Source of the DNA: Acidobacteriota bacterium
GTDB taxonomy: Bacteria; Acidobacteriota; Terriglobia; Terriglobales; Acidobacteriaceae
Length of the DNA stretch: 7,095 nucleotides
Direction: 5' to 3'
Assembly: GCA_028873155.1 (NCBI GenBank)
Contig: JAGWML010000159.1
Coordinates: 1 to 7,095 of the forward strand
Shown: piece by piece, positions 1 through 5,803 of the stretch
How positions within the stretch are numbered: position 1 is the stretch's first letter
Layout: each line of letters starts with the position of its first letter
Translations under genes and position numbers: made by a program
The notes under the pieces: generated by a model
Seen by the model: only the letters and a program-made list of their open reading frames with translations
The model's database searches: none
What the model was told of the DNA's origin: nothing

Positions 1-339
1 ACAATCGACTCTGGCATTGACGGCTTTATCGACGATAAGGATATGGCTAAAGATATCCGCGTAAACCGGATTACGCCAGCCGTGAAGCGTGGGCAAGTTG
101 TGGTGCTAGATTTCCATAATGTCCGCACATCAACGCAGTCATGGGTCCACGCGCTTGTCGGAGAAGTTCTAAGCCAATTCAAGGAACCAGTCCTACGTCA
201 GATTGAGTTCAAGGATTGCTCTCCGCAGCTGAAGGCCCTTATTGAGCTTGTCGTGGACTATTCGCTCGGAGGTTTTCTCCCAAGCGAAGATGAAGGAGAG
301 AAACCATCTATAAAGCTCTCGACTGCCAAATCTAGATAG
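1..339 (+). CDS. STAS-like (DUF4325-type) domain protein, 5' end outside window
   Basis: The frame is open from base 1 and ends with TAG at 337-339, giving 112 visible residues. An ATG at 43 could start a 98-residue protein. I favour an upstream start because the residues before it (ending GFIDDKD) look like the beginning of the same domain, where an acidic/Ala-rich helix precedes the first beta strand. Recognisable features are the strand GQVVVLDFHNV, the following helix SWVHALVGEVLSQF, the strand and turn RQIEFKDCSPQLKALI, and VVDYSL near the end. This pattern matches my memory of small STAS-like DUF4325 proteins, which often sit beside or are fused to a GHKL-type ATPase and are thought to act as regulatory switch partners; no such partner is in view. 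The last 20 residues are polar and probably disordered. GC is about 50%, well below the rest of the window, and the gene converges on the operon to its right, so it belongs to a different unit, possibly acquired. Family call moderate; function unknown. Confidence 0.62.
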   Translation, partial: TIDSGIDGFIDDKDMAKDIRVNRITPAVKRGQVVVLDFHNVRTSTQSWVHALVGEVLSQFKEPVLRQIEFKDCSPQLKALIELVVDYSLGGFLPSEDEGEKPSIKLSTAKSR

Positions 340-448
340 CCTTCTATAGTTTGGCCAAAATCGGAACTCCCGGACTTCGCGCGGGAAAGGCTCTGGGGTA
401 CCCATTTTCGATACAGGTTAACACCTCAAGACTGGCTACCGACCTATG
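340..448. other. Convergent intergenic spacer, no gene seen
   Basis: This 109-base spacer lies between two gene ends that face each other. It contains a short inverted pair, CCCG at 370-373 with CGGG at 381-384, which is too weak and lacks a T-run, so it is not a convincing terminator. The stretch TGGGGTACCCATTTT (395-409) resembles the right arm of the hairpin repeats at 1437-1693 and may be a decayed copy. No tRNA, attachment-site core or promoter is evident. Base composition changes across this spacer from about 50% to about 65% GC. Confidence 0.5.
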
Positions 449-1417
449 TTAGCGAGTAGCAGGCGCAACGTGACGGGAGAGCAAGCGGGTGGCTTCTGCA
501 TTTGTGATGCGGAGGAAGCTGCCGTGTTTGCAGTGGGCGGGCAGGGAGGTTGCGGCGGTGATGTCCTGCCAGTGTTTCCAGTCGGTGGTGGCGACGGCCT
601 CGTAGCGCGCGTGTGGCGCGCGGTAGTGATCGTAAAAGACAATGAAGCGATGGCCGAGCTGGATGGCGGAGGGGCCTTCCGACCAGCTCTCGTTGATGGG
701 GCCGGAGATGTGTGTCCAGGGCCCTTCGAGCGTGGGGCCGGTGGCGACGCGCTCCTGATAGGTGAGCGGGTCGAGGGTCTGGTCTTTGAAGATGAGGCGC
801 CAGGGGCCGGTGGGGCCGTGCGCCGTCTGCTGGTGAAAGATGGTAGCGTCGATGGCGACGGTGCCGGGATCGAAGAAGATGGCCGGGGTTGAGAAGGTCT
901 GGAAGTCGGGCGTGAGGGCGAACCAGATGCGGTTGCCGGTCTTTGAGTCGCGCATGGAGCTGGACCAGATGAGGAGCCATTGTTTGCGGGGCGCGTCCCA
1001 ATAGGTTTCCGGAGCCCAGACGTTGCTGGTGGCGGGGAAGGCCTGCATGATGGGGATCGGCTGCTGGGGCGACCAGGTGAGCAGGTCAGGTGATGCGGCG
1101 TGGCCGAGGGTGTCGCCATGCCAGTTCCACGTCCAGACCATTTGAAAGCGACCGTCGGGGCCGCGGGTGAGGAAGACGTCGCGCATGATCTCGCCGGGCT
1201 GCGAGGGAGCTACCCAGGGTTGGCCGTCGTTGAGCGCGGTGTAGTGGTAGCCGTCGCGGCTGAGGGCGAGGTAGATGCCCTGGTTGCCGGGTTCCTTGAA
1301 GTAGGCGAAGAGCCATGCGCCGCGGGGCGGTGCGGTCTGGGTTTGGCCGGTGGCAGACGCAACGACGGCAGCGAGGAAAAGAATGGTTGTCCGTTGGAAC
1401 AGGCGGGCCATTCTCAT
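449..1417 (-). CDS. Secreted GH43-type glycosidase (Bt3655-like five-bladed propeller)
   Basis: A 322-residue protein predicted to be exported. Residues 1-24 form a signal peptide: basic MRMARLFQR, hydrophobic TILFLAAVVA, then a small-residue cleavage region before QTQTA. The mature part has the five-bladed propeller pattern of GH43-like enzymes, with repeated edge motifs such as IYLALSRDGYHY, LGHAASPDLLTW and YEAVATTDWKHW. MRDVF (D80, candidate base), VWAPETYWD (134-141), IDATIF (D190, candidate pKa modulator) and SEGPS (E247, candidate acid) line up with the family's Asp/Asp/Glu triad. From memory this most resembles the GH43 Bt3655-like group, often annotated as arabinosidase or xylosidase; the true substrate is unknown. 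ATG at 1417 is chosen over ATG at 1411 because GGAG at 1427-1430 lies 9 bases upstream. The same frame stays open far upstream (to about 2359), but that part runs through repeats and an antisense-like frame of the next gene and lacks the signal peptide. It is the last gene of the operon. Propeller family is confident; substrate is not. Confidence 0.85.
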   Translation of the reverse strand: MRMARLFQRTTILFLAAVVASATGQTQTAPPRGAWLFAYFKEPGNQGIYLALSRDGYHYTALNDGQPWVAPSQPGEIMRDVFLTRGPDGRFQMVWTWNWHGDTLGHAASPDLLTWSPQQPIPIMQAFPATSNVWAPETYWDAPRKQWLLIWSSSMRDSKTGNRIWFALTPDFQTFSTPAIFFDPGTVAIDATIFHQQTAHGPTGPWRLIFKDQTLDPLTYQERVATGPTLEGPWTHISGPINESWSEGPSAIQLGHRFIVFYDHYRAPHARYEAVATTDWKHWQDITAATSLPAHCKHGSFLRITNAEATRLLSRHVAPATR

Positions 1418-1773
1418 GCGCGAAGACTCCAATTCAGGGTTCTTCGTTTCCCACCCCATGCGCGATGAGGCTGCGCATTGGATGGGGCACCCGGATTTGT
1501 GGCTGGGAGTGGCGAAGGGCGCGGTGCTGGTGCGTGGGTTCCTCGTTTCCCACCCAATGCGCGATGAGGCCGCGCATTGGATGGGGCACCCGGATTTGTG
1601 GCTGGGGAGTGGCGAAGGGTGCGGTGCTGGTGCGTGGGTTTGTGCCTTCCCACCCATGTCGTCCGCTGCGCGAACGTCATGGATGGGGCACCCAAAGCTG
1701 TTTTTGATTCCGAACTTCCAAAGATGATGGATGGGACACTCAGCTTCCGGCACTCGGCACCGACTTCGCTCAT
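1414..1773 (-). CDS. Doubtful 119-codon open frame across the repeat tract
   Basis: An ATG at 1773 overlaps the TGA of the upstream fusion gene (ATGA), and the frame runs to a TGA at 1414-1416 that overlaps the ATG of the GH43-like gene (again ATGA). It therefore fills the gap between the two genes exactly. The predicted peptide starts MSEVGAECRKLSVPS and then becomes rich in Pro, Ala, Arg and His, with a 33-residue repeat beginning ATNPGAPSN. I see no domain, signal peptide or membrane segment. A one-base indel between repeat copies shifts the frame, so related DNA encodes unrelated peptide (HKPTHQHRTLRHSP versus GTHAPAPRPSPLP). That argues against selection on a protein. It may still be translated as a coupling leader. 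Most likely a chance open frame in GC-rich repeats. Confidence 0.15.
   Translation of the reverse strand: MSEVGAECRKLSVPSIIFGSSESKTALGAPSMTFAQRTTWVGRHKPTHQHRTLRHSPATNPGAPSNARPHRALGGKRGTHAPAPRPSPLPATNPGAPSNAQPHRAWGGKRRTLNWSLRA
1427..1430 (-). promoter_or_regulatory. Ribosome binding site of the GH43-like gene
   Basis: On the minus strand the bases read GGAG, with a 9-base gap to the ATG at 1417. This favours that start over the second ATG six bases further in. The site lies only a few bases from the end of the repeat tract, so folding of the repeats in the transcript could affect initiation. Confidence 0.55.
1437..1535. repeat. Hairpin repeat unit A (99 bases)
   Basis: The unit starts GGGTTCTTCGTTTCCCAC and ends GTGCTGGTGCGT. 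It differs from the adjacent unit B by four substitutions and one single-base indel. Its 5' part folds into a hairpin: outer stem CCCA/TGGG, a C·A mismatch, then an inner stem ending GCGC/GCGC around a 9-base loop GATGAGGCT, with one extra internal mismatch compared with unit B. The remainder, from GGATTTGTGG onward, has no clear fold. It lies in the gap between two operon genes, immediately upstream of the GH43-like ribosome binding site. Confidence 0.9.
1536..1635. repeat. Hairpin repeat unit B (100 bases)
   Basis: A tandem copy of unit A and the best-paired of the three. CCCA (1549-1552) pairs with TGGG (1582-1585). C1553 faces A1581 as a mismatch. CCAATGCGC (1554-1562) pairs perfectly with GCGCATTGG (1572-1580) around the loop GATGAGGCC. 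That is 13 base pairs with one mismatch. The 3' part (GGATTTGTGG to GTGCGT) is shared with unit A apart from one inserted G and one C-to-T change. Confidence 0.9.
1636..1693. repeat. Diverged hairpin repeat unit C
   Basis: This copy keeps the frame of the other units (GGGTT start, TTCCCAC left edge, ATGGGGCACCC right edge) but has a different inner palindrome. CCCA (1649-1652) pairs with TGGG (1684-1687), and the C1653·A1683 mismatch is retained. CCATG (1654-1658) pairs with CATGG (1678-1682), then a T·T mismatch, then CGT (1660-1662) with ACG (1674-1676). The long 3' tail of units A and B is missing. The sequence continues into AAAGCTGTTTTTGATTCC. A poorer fragment, TGGATGGGACAC (1728-1739), may be a fourth decayed right arm. 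Confidence 0.75.
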
Positions 1774-4070
1774 GGTTCTTGCTCTCCGGGAAAGGTGGCG
1801 TCGAGGAGGGTCTTGCCTTGCCACTTCGATATGGAGGTGGGGTGGCCTGCGTTGTCGAAGTTGCGCCAGGTCCAGGTGCCGTCGGGCGCGTAGGATTTTT
1901 GCCAAGCAATGGAGCCGTCGGCGCGGTAGAAGCGTTCATCGCCGGTCTTGATGCCGAGGTGGAAGGTCGCGGTCCATTGTTTGCGGCCGGCTTCGTCGTA
2001 GAGTGTCTGCGGGCCTTCGAGGAGGATGCGGCCATCGGTGGCCCGTCCGGTGGACCAGGTGGCTTTGAGCTTGCCGCCGGGCCAGCGCTCGGTGTGATGC
2101 GCGATGTTGGTGATGGTGGTGGGCGCGGCGACGGCGGGCGCGTCGGAGAGAATCCACGCTTCGTTGAGTTCGATCTCGTAGTTGACGGTGTTTTTGGATG
2201 TGGCGATGTGGATGACGCCGTCGGGGCCCTGCGTGGCGGTGACGTAGCCGACGGTGAGGATGTCGGCGGGCAGGCGCTTCTGCGTCCAGGTTTTGCCGTC
2301 GTCGCTGGAGAGCGCGACGTAAGCGCCGTCTTTGTGGATGTGCTTCTGGTGCGTTGCATTGAAGTCGGCGACGAAGAAGAGACGGCCGGAGGCGAGGCGG
2401 ATGACGCTGGGGCGCTCGCCGCTCATGAGCTCGTCGAAGGGCGTGGCGGATTTGCGCCAGGTCTTGCCGCCGTCGCTGCTGGTGGCGAGGGGCATGTGGC
2501 CGTCGATGGCGGAGTTTTTGCCGCCGAATCCGAGGATGTCGCCGTTGCGCGCGAGGACGATGGTGGTGTGGCGGCCCGCGGTACGTCCGCCGGTGTCGTA
2601 CCAGGTCTTGCCGTCGTCGTGCGTGCCCCAGACTGCGGAGATGGAGCCGTTGCCGTCGGCGTCGCGGCCGGTGGAGTCTGTGGGGAGAAGGATGGTGCCG
2701 TCGGCGGTGCGCACGACGGAGTTGATGGGCTGCGAGACGTAGCGGCCGATGGGCGCGGTGAAGCGGGGAAATTGGACGGGGCTCCAGGTGACGCCGTTGT
2801 CGAGCGAGGTCATATAAGCGAAAGGCGGTGCGCCGATGAGGCGGGGAAATCCCCAGAATAGCCAGAGCTTGCCGTGGTCATTCCAGAAGACAGGCGCGGC
2901 GTTGGCGGCGTCGGCGAAGTAGGGCCACGGCTCGGGCATGTCCCAGTCTTCTGCCCCGGCGCGGCGGCGCAGGATGAGGATGGTCTGGTCGGGGTCGTCT
3001 TCCTTGTCGGGCGTGTTGTAGTAGGCGGCGAGGAGGTCGCCGTTGCTGAGGACCTGGATGGCGGAGTTGTGGTAGCCGATGCCGAGGCCGCGCGCGAGAC
3101 CGATACGCCAGCCGACTTCCGGCATGGATTTGCCATTCAGATTTGGGAAGAGCTCGTGGAGATGAAAGAAGGGCTTTGCAGGATCGGGGCCGAGGGTGAG
3201 GTCGACGGGAGTCTGCTTGACGGCGGTTTCAAAGAAGTGTTCGGCGGGGGGCGCGGGATGCGGAGCGAGTGGTGGTGCCTGCACGACGCGGAAGCCGATG
3301 TTGCCTGTGGCGGAGGCGTAGCTGGGCGCCATGCTGGCTCGATTGGCGGAGCGCGCGAAGTAGGGCGACTGGGCGGGTAGAACCTCGCCGGGTTTGGATT
3401 TGCGAAAGTCTAGGCCGCCGCCGCGGACGACGCGGAAGTGGCCGGTGACGGGGCCGGTGGGGTCGGTTTGTGAGGCGGAGGGGAATGGGCCGTACCAGTC
3501 GGCGACCCACTCGGGCGTGCCTTCGGCGATGAAGACGCCCCAGGGATTGGGTGTGCCACGCGCGGGCGGGGTGTCGCCAGTGAAGAAGGGCGTCTGGTGG
3601 CCGGCGCGGGCGGCGTACTCCCACTCGGCCTCGGTGGGCAGGCGGTAGGGCTTGCCTTCTTTTTTGGAGAGCCATACACAGAAGTCGGTGGCCTGCTGAT
3701 AGCTGATGCCGGCGGCGTAGTCGGGATAGGCAGCGACGGGCTTGTAGGCGCGGTCGAACTGCTGGAACTCGGCGACGGTGATGAGATGCGTGGCGATGGC
3801 GAAATCGTGCGAGATCGTCACGCGATGCGCGGGGACTTCGTCGAAGTCTCCGTGTGCTGGACGCGGCGACATGATTCCGAAACCCTGAGTGATGGCGGCG
3901 GGGAGGGTTTGCGGATCGGCACCCATACGGAAGGAACCGGCGGGGATCTGCGTCATATCAATATGCGGAGTGCCTGACTGCTGCGCGGCGAGCGACGCGG
4001 AGAGGAGGATGAGACTGGCAGTGGTCTTGTGGAAGATGGGCACGGTGCGGTGTTCCTTTATAAGTGTCAT
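1770..4070 (-). CDS. Secreted FGE-sulfatase-like / sialidase-type propeller / YwqK-like fusion protein
   Basis: A 766-residue multidomain protein. An N-terminal signal (hydrophobic TTASLILLSASLAA, residues 16-29, preceded by basic residues) suggests export. Residues about 36-265 match the FGE-sulfatase (SUMF1/EgtB/PvdO) fold: IPAGSFRMG, EVPAHRVTIS, THLITVAEFQQF, YRLPTEAEWEYAARAG (142-157), PEWVADWYG, VVRGGGLDF and GNIGFRVV. The paired copper-binding cysteines of true formylglycine-generating enzymes are absent; the only Cys is C131. Residues about 300-640 are a sialidase-type BNR propeller with four Asp boxes: SLDNGVTW (422-429), THDDGKTW (483-490), SSDGGKTW (531-538) and SSDDGKTW (588-595). 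Residues about 660-760 look like YwqK/MORN-2 repeats (TLYDEAGRKQW, GDERFYRADGSIAWQ, WRNFDNAGHPTS). ATG at 4070 overlaps the upstream stop as ATGA and has AAGGAG 8 bases before it; a GTG at 4043 after AAGGA is a weaker alternative. Likely role: glycan binding or cleavage outside the cytoplasm. Sialic acid specificity is not implied. Confidence 0.85.
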   Translation of the reverse strand: MTLIKEHRTVPIFHKTTASLILLSASLAAQQSGTPHIDMTQIPAGSFRMGADPQTLPAAITQGFGIMSPRPAHGDFDEVPAHRVTISHDFAIATHLITVAEFQQFDRAYKPVAAYPDYAAGISYQQATDFCVWLSKKEGKPYRLPTEAEWEYAARAGHQTPFFTGDTPPARGTPNPWGVFIAEGTPEWVADWYGPFPSASQTDPTGPVTGHFRVVRGGGLDFRKSKPGEVLPAQSPYFARSANRASMAPSYASATGNIGFRVVQAPPLAPHPAPPAEHFFETAVKQTPVDLTLGPDPAKPFFHLHELFPNLNGKSMPEVGWRIGLARGLGIGYHNSAIQVLSNGDLLAAYYNTPDKEDDPDQTILILRRRAGAEDWDMPEPWPYFADAANAAPVFWNDHGKLWLFWGFPRLIGAPPFAYMTSLDNGVTWSPVQFPRFTAPIGRYVSQPINSVVRTADGTILLPTDSTGRDADGNGSISAVWGTHDDGKTWYDTGGRTAGRHTTIVLARNGDILGFGGKNSAIDGHMPLATSSDGGKTWRKSATPFDELMSGERPSVIRLASGRLFFVADFNATHQKHIHKDGAYVALSSDDGKTWTQKRLPADILTVGYVTATQGPDGVIHIATSKNTVNYEIELNEAWILSDAPAVAAPTTITNIAHHTERWPGGKLKATWSTGRATDGRILLEGPQTLYDEAGRKQWTATFHLGIKTGDERFYRADGSIAWQKSYAPDGTWTWRNFDNAGHPTSISKWQGKTLLDATFPGEQEP

Positions 4071-5725
4071 GGCGCAGGCTCCTTCGTCTGGAGCGAGGGT
4101 AGTTCCGCCTGCAGAGGGCCGAGTGTGGTGCGATGCGCGAGCTTCTTGCCATCGGCGAAGAGCGTGAGGCCCCGGCCCTGATGATACTGGCGGCCGGTGA
4201 CGTCATAGACGATTGTGAGCAGATGGCCGTGATAGGGCAGGCCATCGAGAGCGAAATAGGTCCACTGGCCGGCAGGCAGCAGCGGATGGAGGGCGACGGT
4301 GTTGTCGGTGCGCGGGCGCAGGCCGATGAGGCCGGTAATCAGTAGGTCGGCAAAGCCGGAGTGGTTGTAGTAGTTGCCGCGGCCGACCTGCTTGCGTTTG
4401 GCGAGGAGCATGTCTTTGGCGATCCACTCGTCGGTGTCGGCGTCGAGGTCTTCATCGATCCAGTCGATGGTGCGGCCGGTGGGAAGCTGGATGTGCTGCG
4501 AGAGGACGTAGTTGGAGAAGAGCGCGTAGTACTGCGCGGCGGTGATGTCCGGCTGTGCAGGGCCGTTCAAGAGATTGGCGAGCGCAAGCAGAGTTTGCGT
4601 GGTGGCGAAGGGCCAGGATGGGCCGTTCCAGGTGCATTGGTCCGTGGACGCGAAGCGGAAGCGCGGGCTGCTGCGCTCGGCGGTGGTGGGGCCATATTTT
4701 CCCGCAAAGCCGTGGGGATCGAAGAGCTGCCGCCAGGCAATAACGCGGTCAGTTGAGGGCTGGTAGAAGGCCCACGGGAGGTAGCCGATGAGTTCGCGGA
4801 CGCCGGAAAACTGCAGGCGCGTGCCGGGATCGAGGAAGCGCTTCTGCGTGAGGATGCCGGAGTCGGGCGCGGGTGAGAGGGCTTCGTAGAACTGGTCGCG
4901 CGGGTTCCAGAGCTTTGTATCGATGAGGTGCTGAAGCATCTGCGCTTTGGCGGTGTAGTGCGCGGCGAGCGCGGGCTGGCCGGCGGCGGTGGCAAAGGCC
5001 GCGATGGCGCGGGCGTCCGCGACCATGTAGCTGTTGAGCGTGGGCCGGTAGCCGTCGCCGCCGATGGACTTCTCCATGCCATCACGGGTGTCGATCTGCC
5101 AATAGAGGCCGGTGGAGCGATCCAGATGATCGTCCCACGCCTTGTCGTTGTCGATCAGGCCTGCCAGCATCTCAGCGCCGAGGCGTGTGTTGCCGGTAGC
5201 CAGGACGACGTTGCGCACGCTGTCGGCGAGGGGAAAGCTGTATTTGCGCGGGTCGGCGCCGCGGGAGATCCAGAAACGGGCGTAGTCCTCGGCGATATGG
5301 GGATTGCGCAACCAGCGAGCCTCGCCGAGATGGAACGGTGCGGCGTCGGGCAGCGCGCCGAAGAAGCCGTCAGGCTCAGCGGGCTTGGGAAGCCACTCGG
5401 TGATGAGGGTGCCGCGGCTGCTCTGGACGACGTGCTTCTGCCATGCGTACCAGCGGAAGTAATACATCTCTTCAAATTGCTGATTGGAACTGGCGAAGAA
5501 GGGGATGTTGGCCTGCAGCCAGGGCCATGGATCGGTGTCGGGCGCTTTGCCCGTCGCTTCGCGCTCATCGCCGGCGAACTGGACGATGTAGGGATGGAAA
5601 TCTTCAGGGCGGAGCAGATGGAGCGGAGAAGCAGGCGGAGCGGATGCGGCGGGAGCCTGGCCGACGGCGCAGGCAGGCAGGCCGGCGGCGAGCAAAAGAG
5701 CCGCAAGGGGGCGAGGAATTGGCAT
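4067..5725 (-). CDS. Secreted MGH1/GH63-like (alpha/alpha)6 glycosidase
   Basis: A 552-residue protein from ATG 5725. Its N-terminus (MPIPRPLAALLLAAGLPAC) is a signal peptide; LPAC could be a lipobox, but Pro at -2 is atypical, so simple secretion is equally possible. The body matches six-hairpin glycosidases of the MGH1-like/GH63 type. Signatures are EEMYYFRWYAWQKH (85-98), YWQIDTRDGMEKS (208-220, D215 a candidate acid), the RPTLNSYM segment (227-234), TWNGPSWPFATTQTLLAL (365-382, the family's WxGPxW signature), DWIDEDLDADTDEW (421-434) and GNYYNHSGFADLLITGLIGL (450-469). The C-terminal part (VALHPLLPAGQW, LPYHGHLLTIVYD, GLTLFADGKKL) forms a beta-rich cap typical of this group. Substrate is unknown; relatives cleave glucosides, mannosylglycerate or act on plant glycans. 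The frame also opens with GTG at 5788, which would add 21 residues (two Arg-rich stretches) and leave only 15 bases after the upstream stop. Neither start has a clear ribosome binding site; ATG is preferred for the compact signal peptide. Its TGA overlaps the next ATG. Confidence 0.8.
   Translation of the reverse strand: MPIPRPLAALLLAAGLPACAVGQAPAASAPPASPLHLLRPEDFHPYIVQFAGDEREATGKAPDTDPWPWLQANIPFFASSNQQFEEMYYFRWYAWQKHVVQSSRGTLITEWLPKPAEPDGFFGALPDAAPFHLGEARWLRNPHIAEDYARFWISRGADPRKYSFPLADSVRNVVLATGNTRLGAEMLAGLIDNDKAWDDHLDRSTGLYWQIDTRDGMEKSIGGDGYRPTLNSYMVADARAIAAFATAAGQPALAAHYTAKAQMLQHLIDTKLWNPRDQFYEALSPAPDSGILTQKRFLDPGTRLQFSGVRELIGYLPWAFYQPSTDRVIAWRQLFDPHGFAGKYGPTTAERSSPRFRFASTDQCTWNGPSWPFATTQTLLALANLLNGPAQPDITAAQYYALFSNYVLSQHIQLPTGRTIDWIDEDLDADTDEWIAKDMLLAKRKQVGRGNYYNHSGFADLLITGLIGLRPRTDNTVALHPLLPAGQWTYFALDGLPYHGHLLTIVYDVTGRQYHQGRGLTLFADGKKLAHRTTLGPLQAELPSLQTKEPAP
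4079..4084 (-). promoter_or_regulatory. Strong ribosome binding site inside the upstream gene
   Basis: On the minus strand the bases read AAGGAG, 8 bases before the ATG at 4070. The site lies within the last codons of the upstream glycosidase gene. With the ATGA overlap, it fixes the start of the fusion gene and implies coupled translation. Confidence 0.7.
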
Positions 5726-5803
5726 GGCGAAGAGCAGTGTACGCAGCGACAGATGAGGGCGCAAGACTCTTCTGAAAGTAAACAGCACTTTCTGGAAATA
5801 GAC

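Noticed and set aside
193..405. A minus-strand 70-codon open frame overlapping the STAS-like gene
   Set aside because: It is antisense to a gene with recognisable domain pattern, has no motif of its own, and begins in the spacer without a ribosome binding site.
1437..1693. CRISPR array
   Set aside because: The units are about 99 bases, tandem without unique spacers, and the palindromes differ between units; no cas gene is nearby.
1649..1705. Hairpin of unit C followed by TTTTT as a plus-strand intrinsic terminator
   Set aside because: No plus-strand gene ends here and the T-run lies 13 bases beyond the stem. On the minus strand, where the operon is transcribed, no T-run follows the stem.
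1418..2359. Upstream extension of the GH43-like frame to give a 636-residue protein
   Set aside because: The extra part runs through the repeats and an out-of-frame portion of the fusion gene and is Ser/Pro/Arg-rich. A good signal peptide and ribosome binding site mark the start at 1417.
1731..2861. A plus-strand open frame of 376 codons opposite the fusion gene
   Set aside because: Low-complexity Gly/Val/Ala-rich product, antisense to the Asp-box propeller, no recognisable motif.
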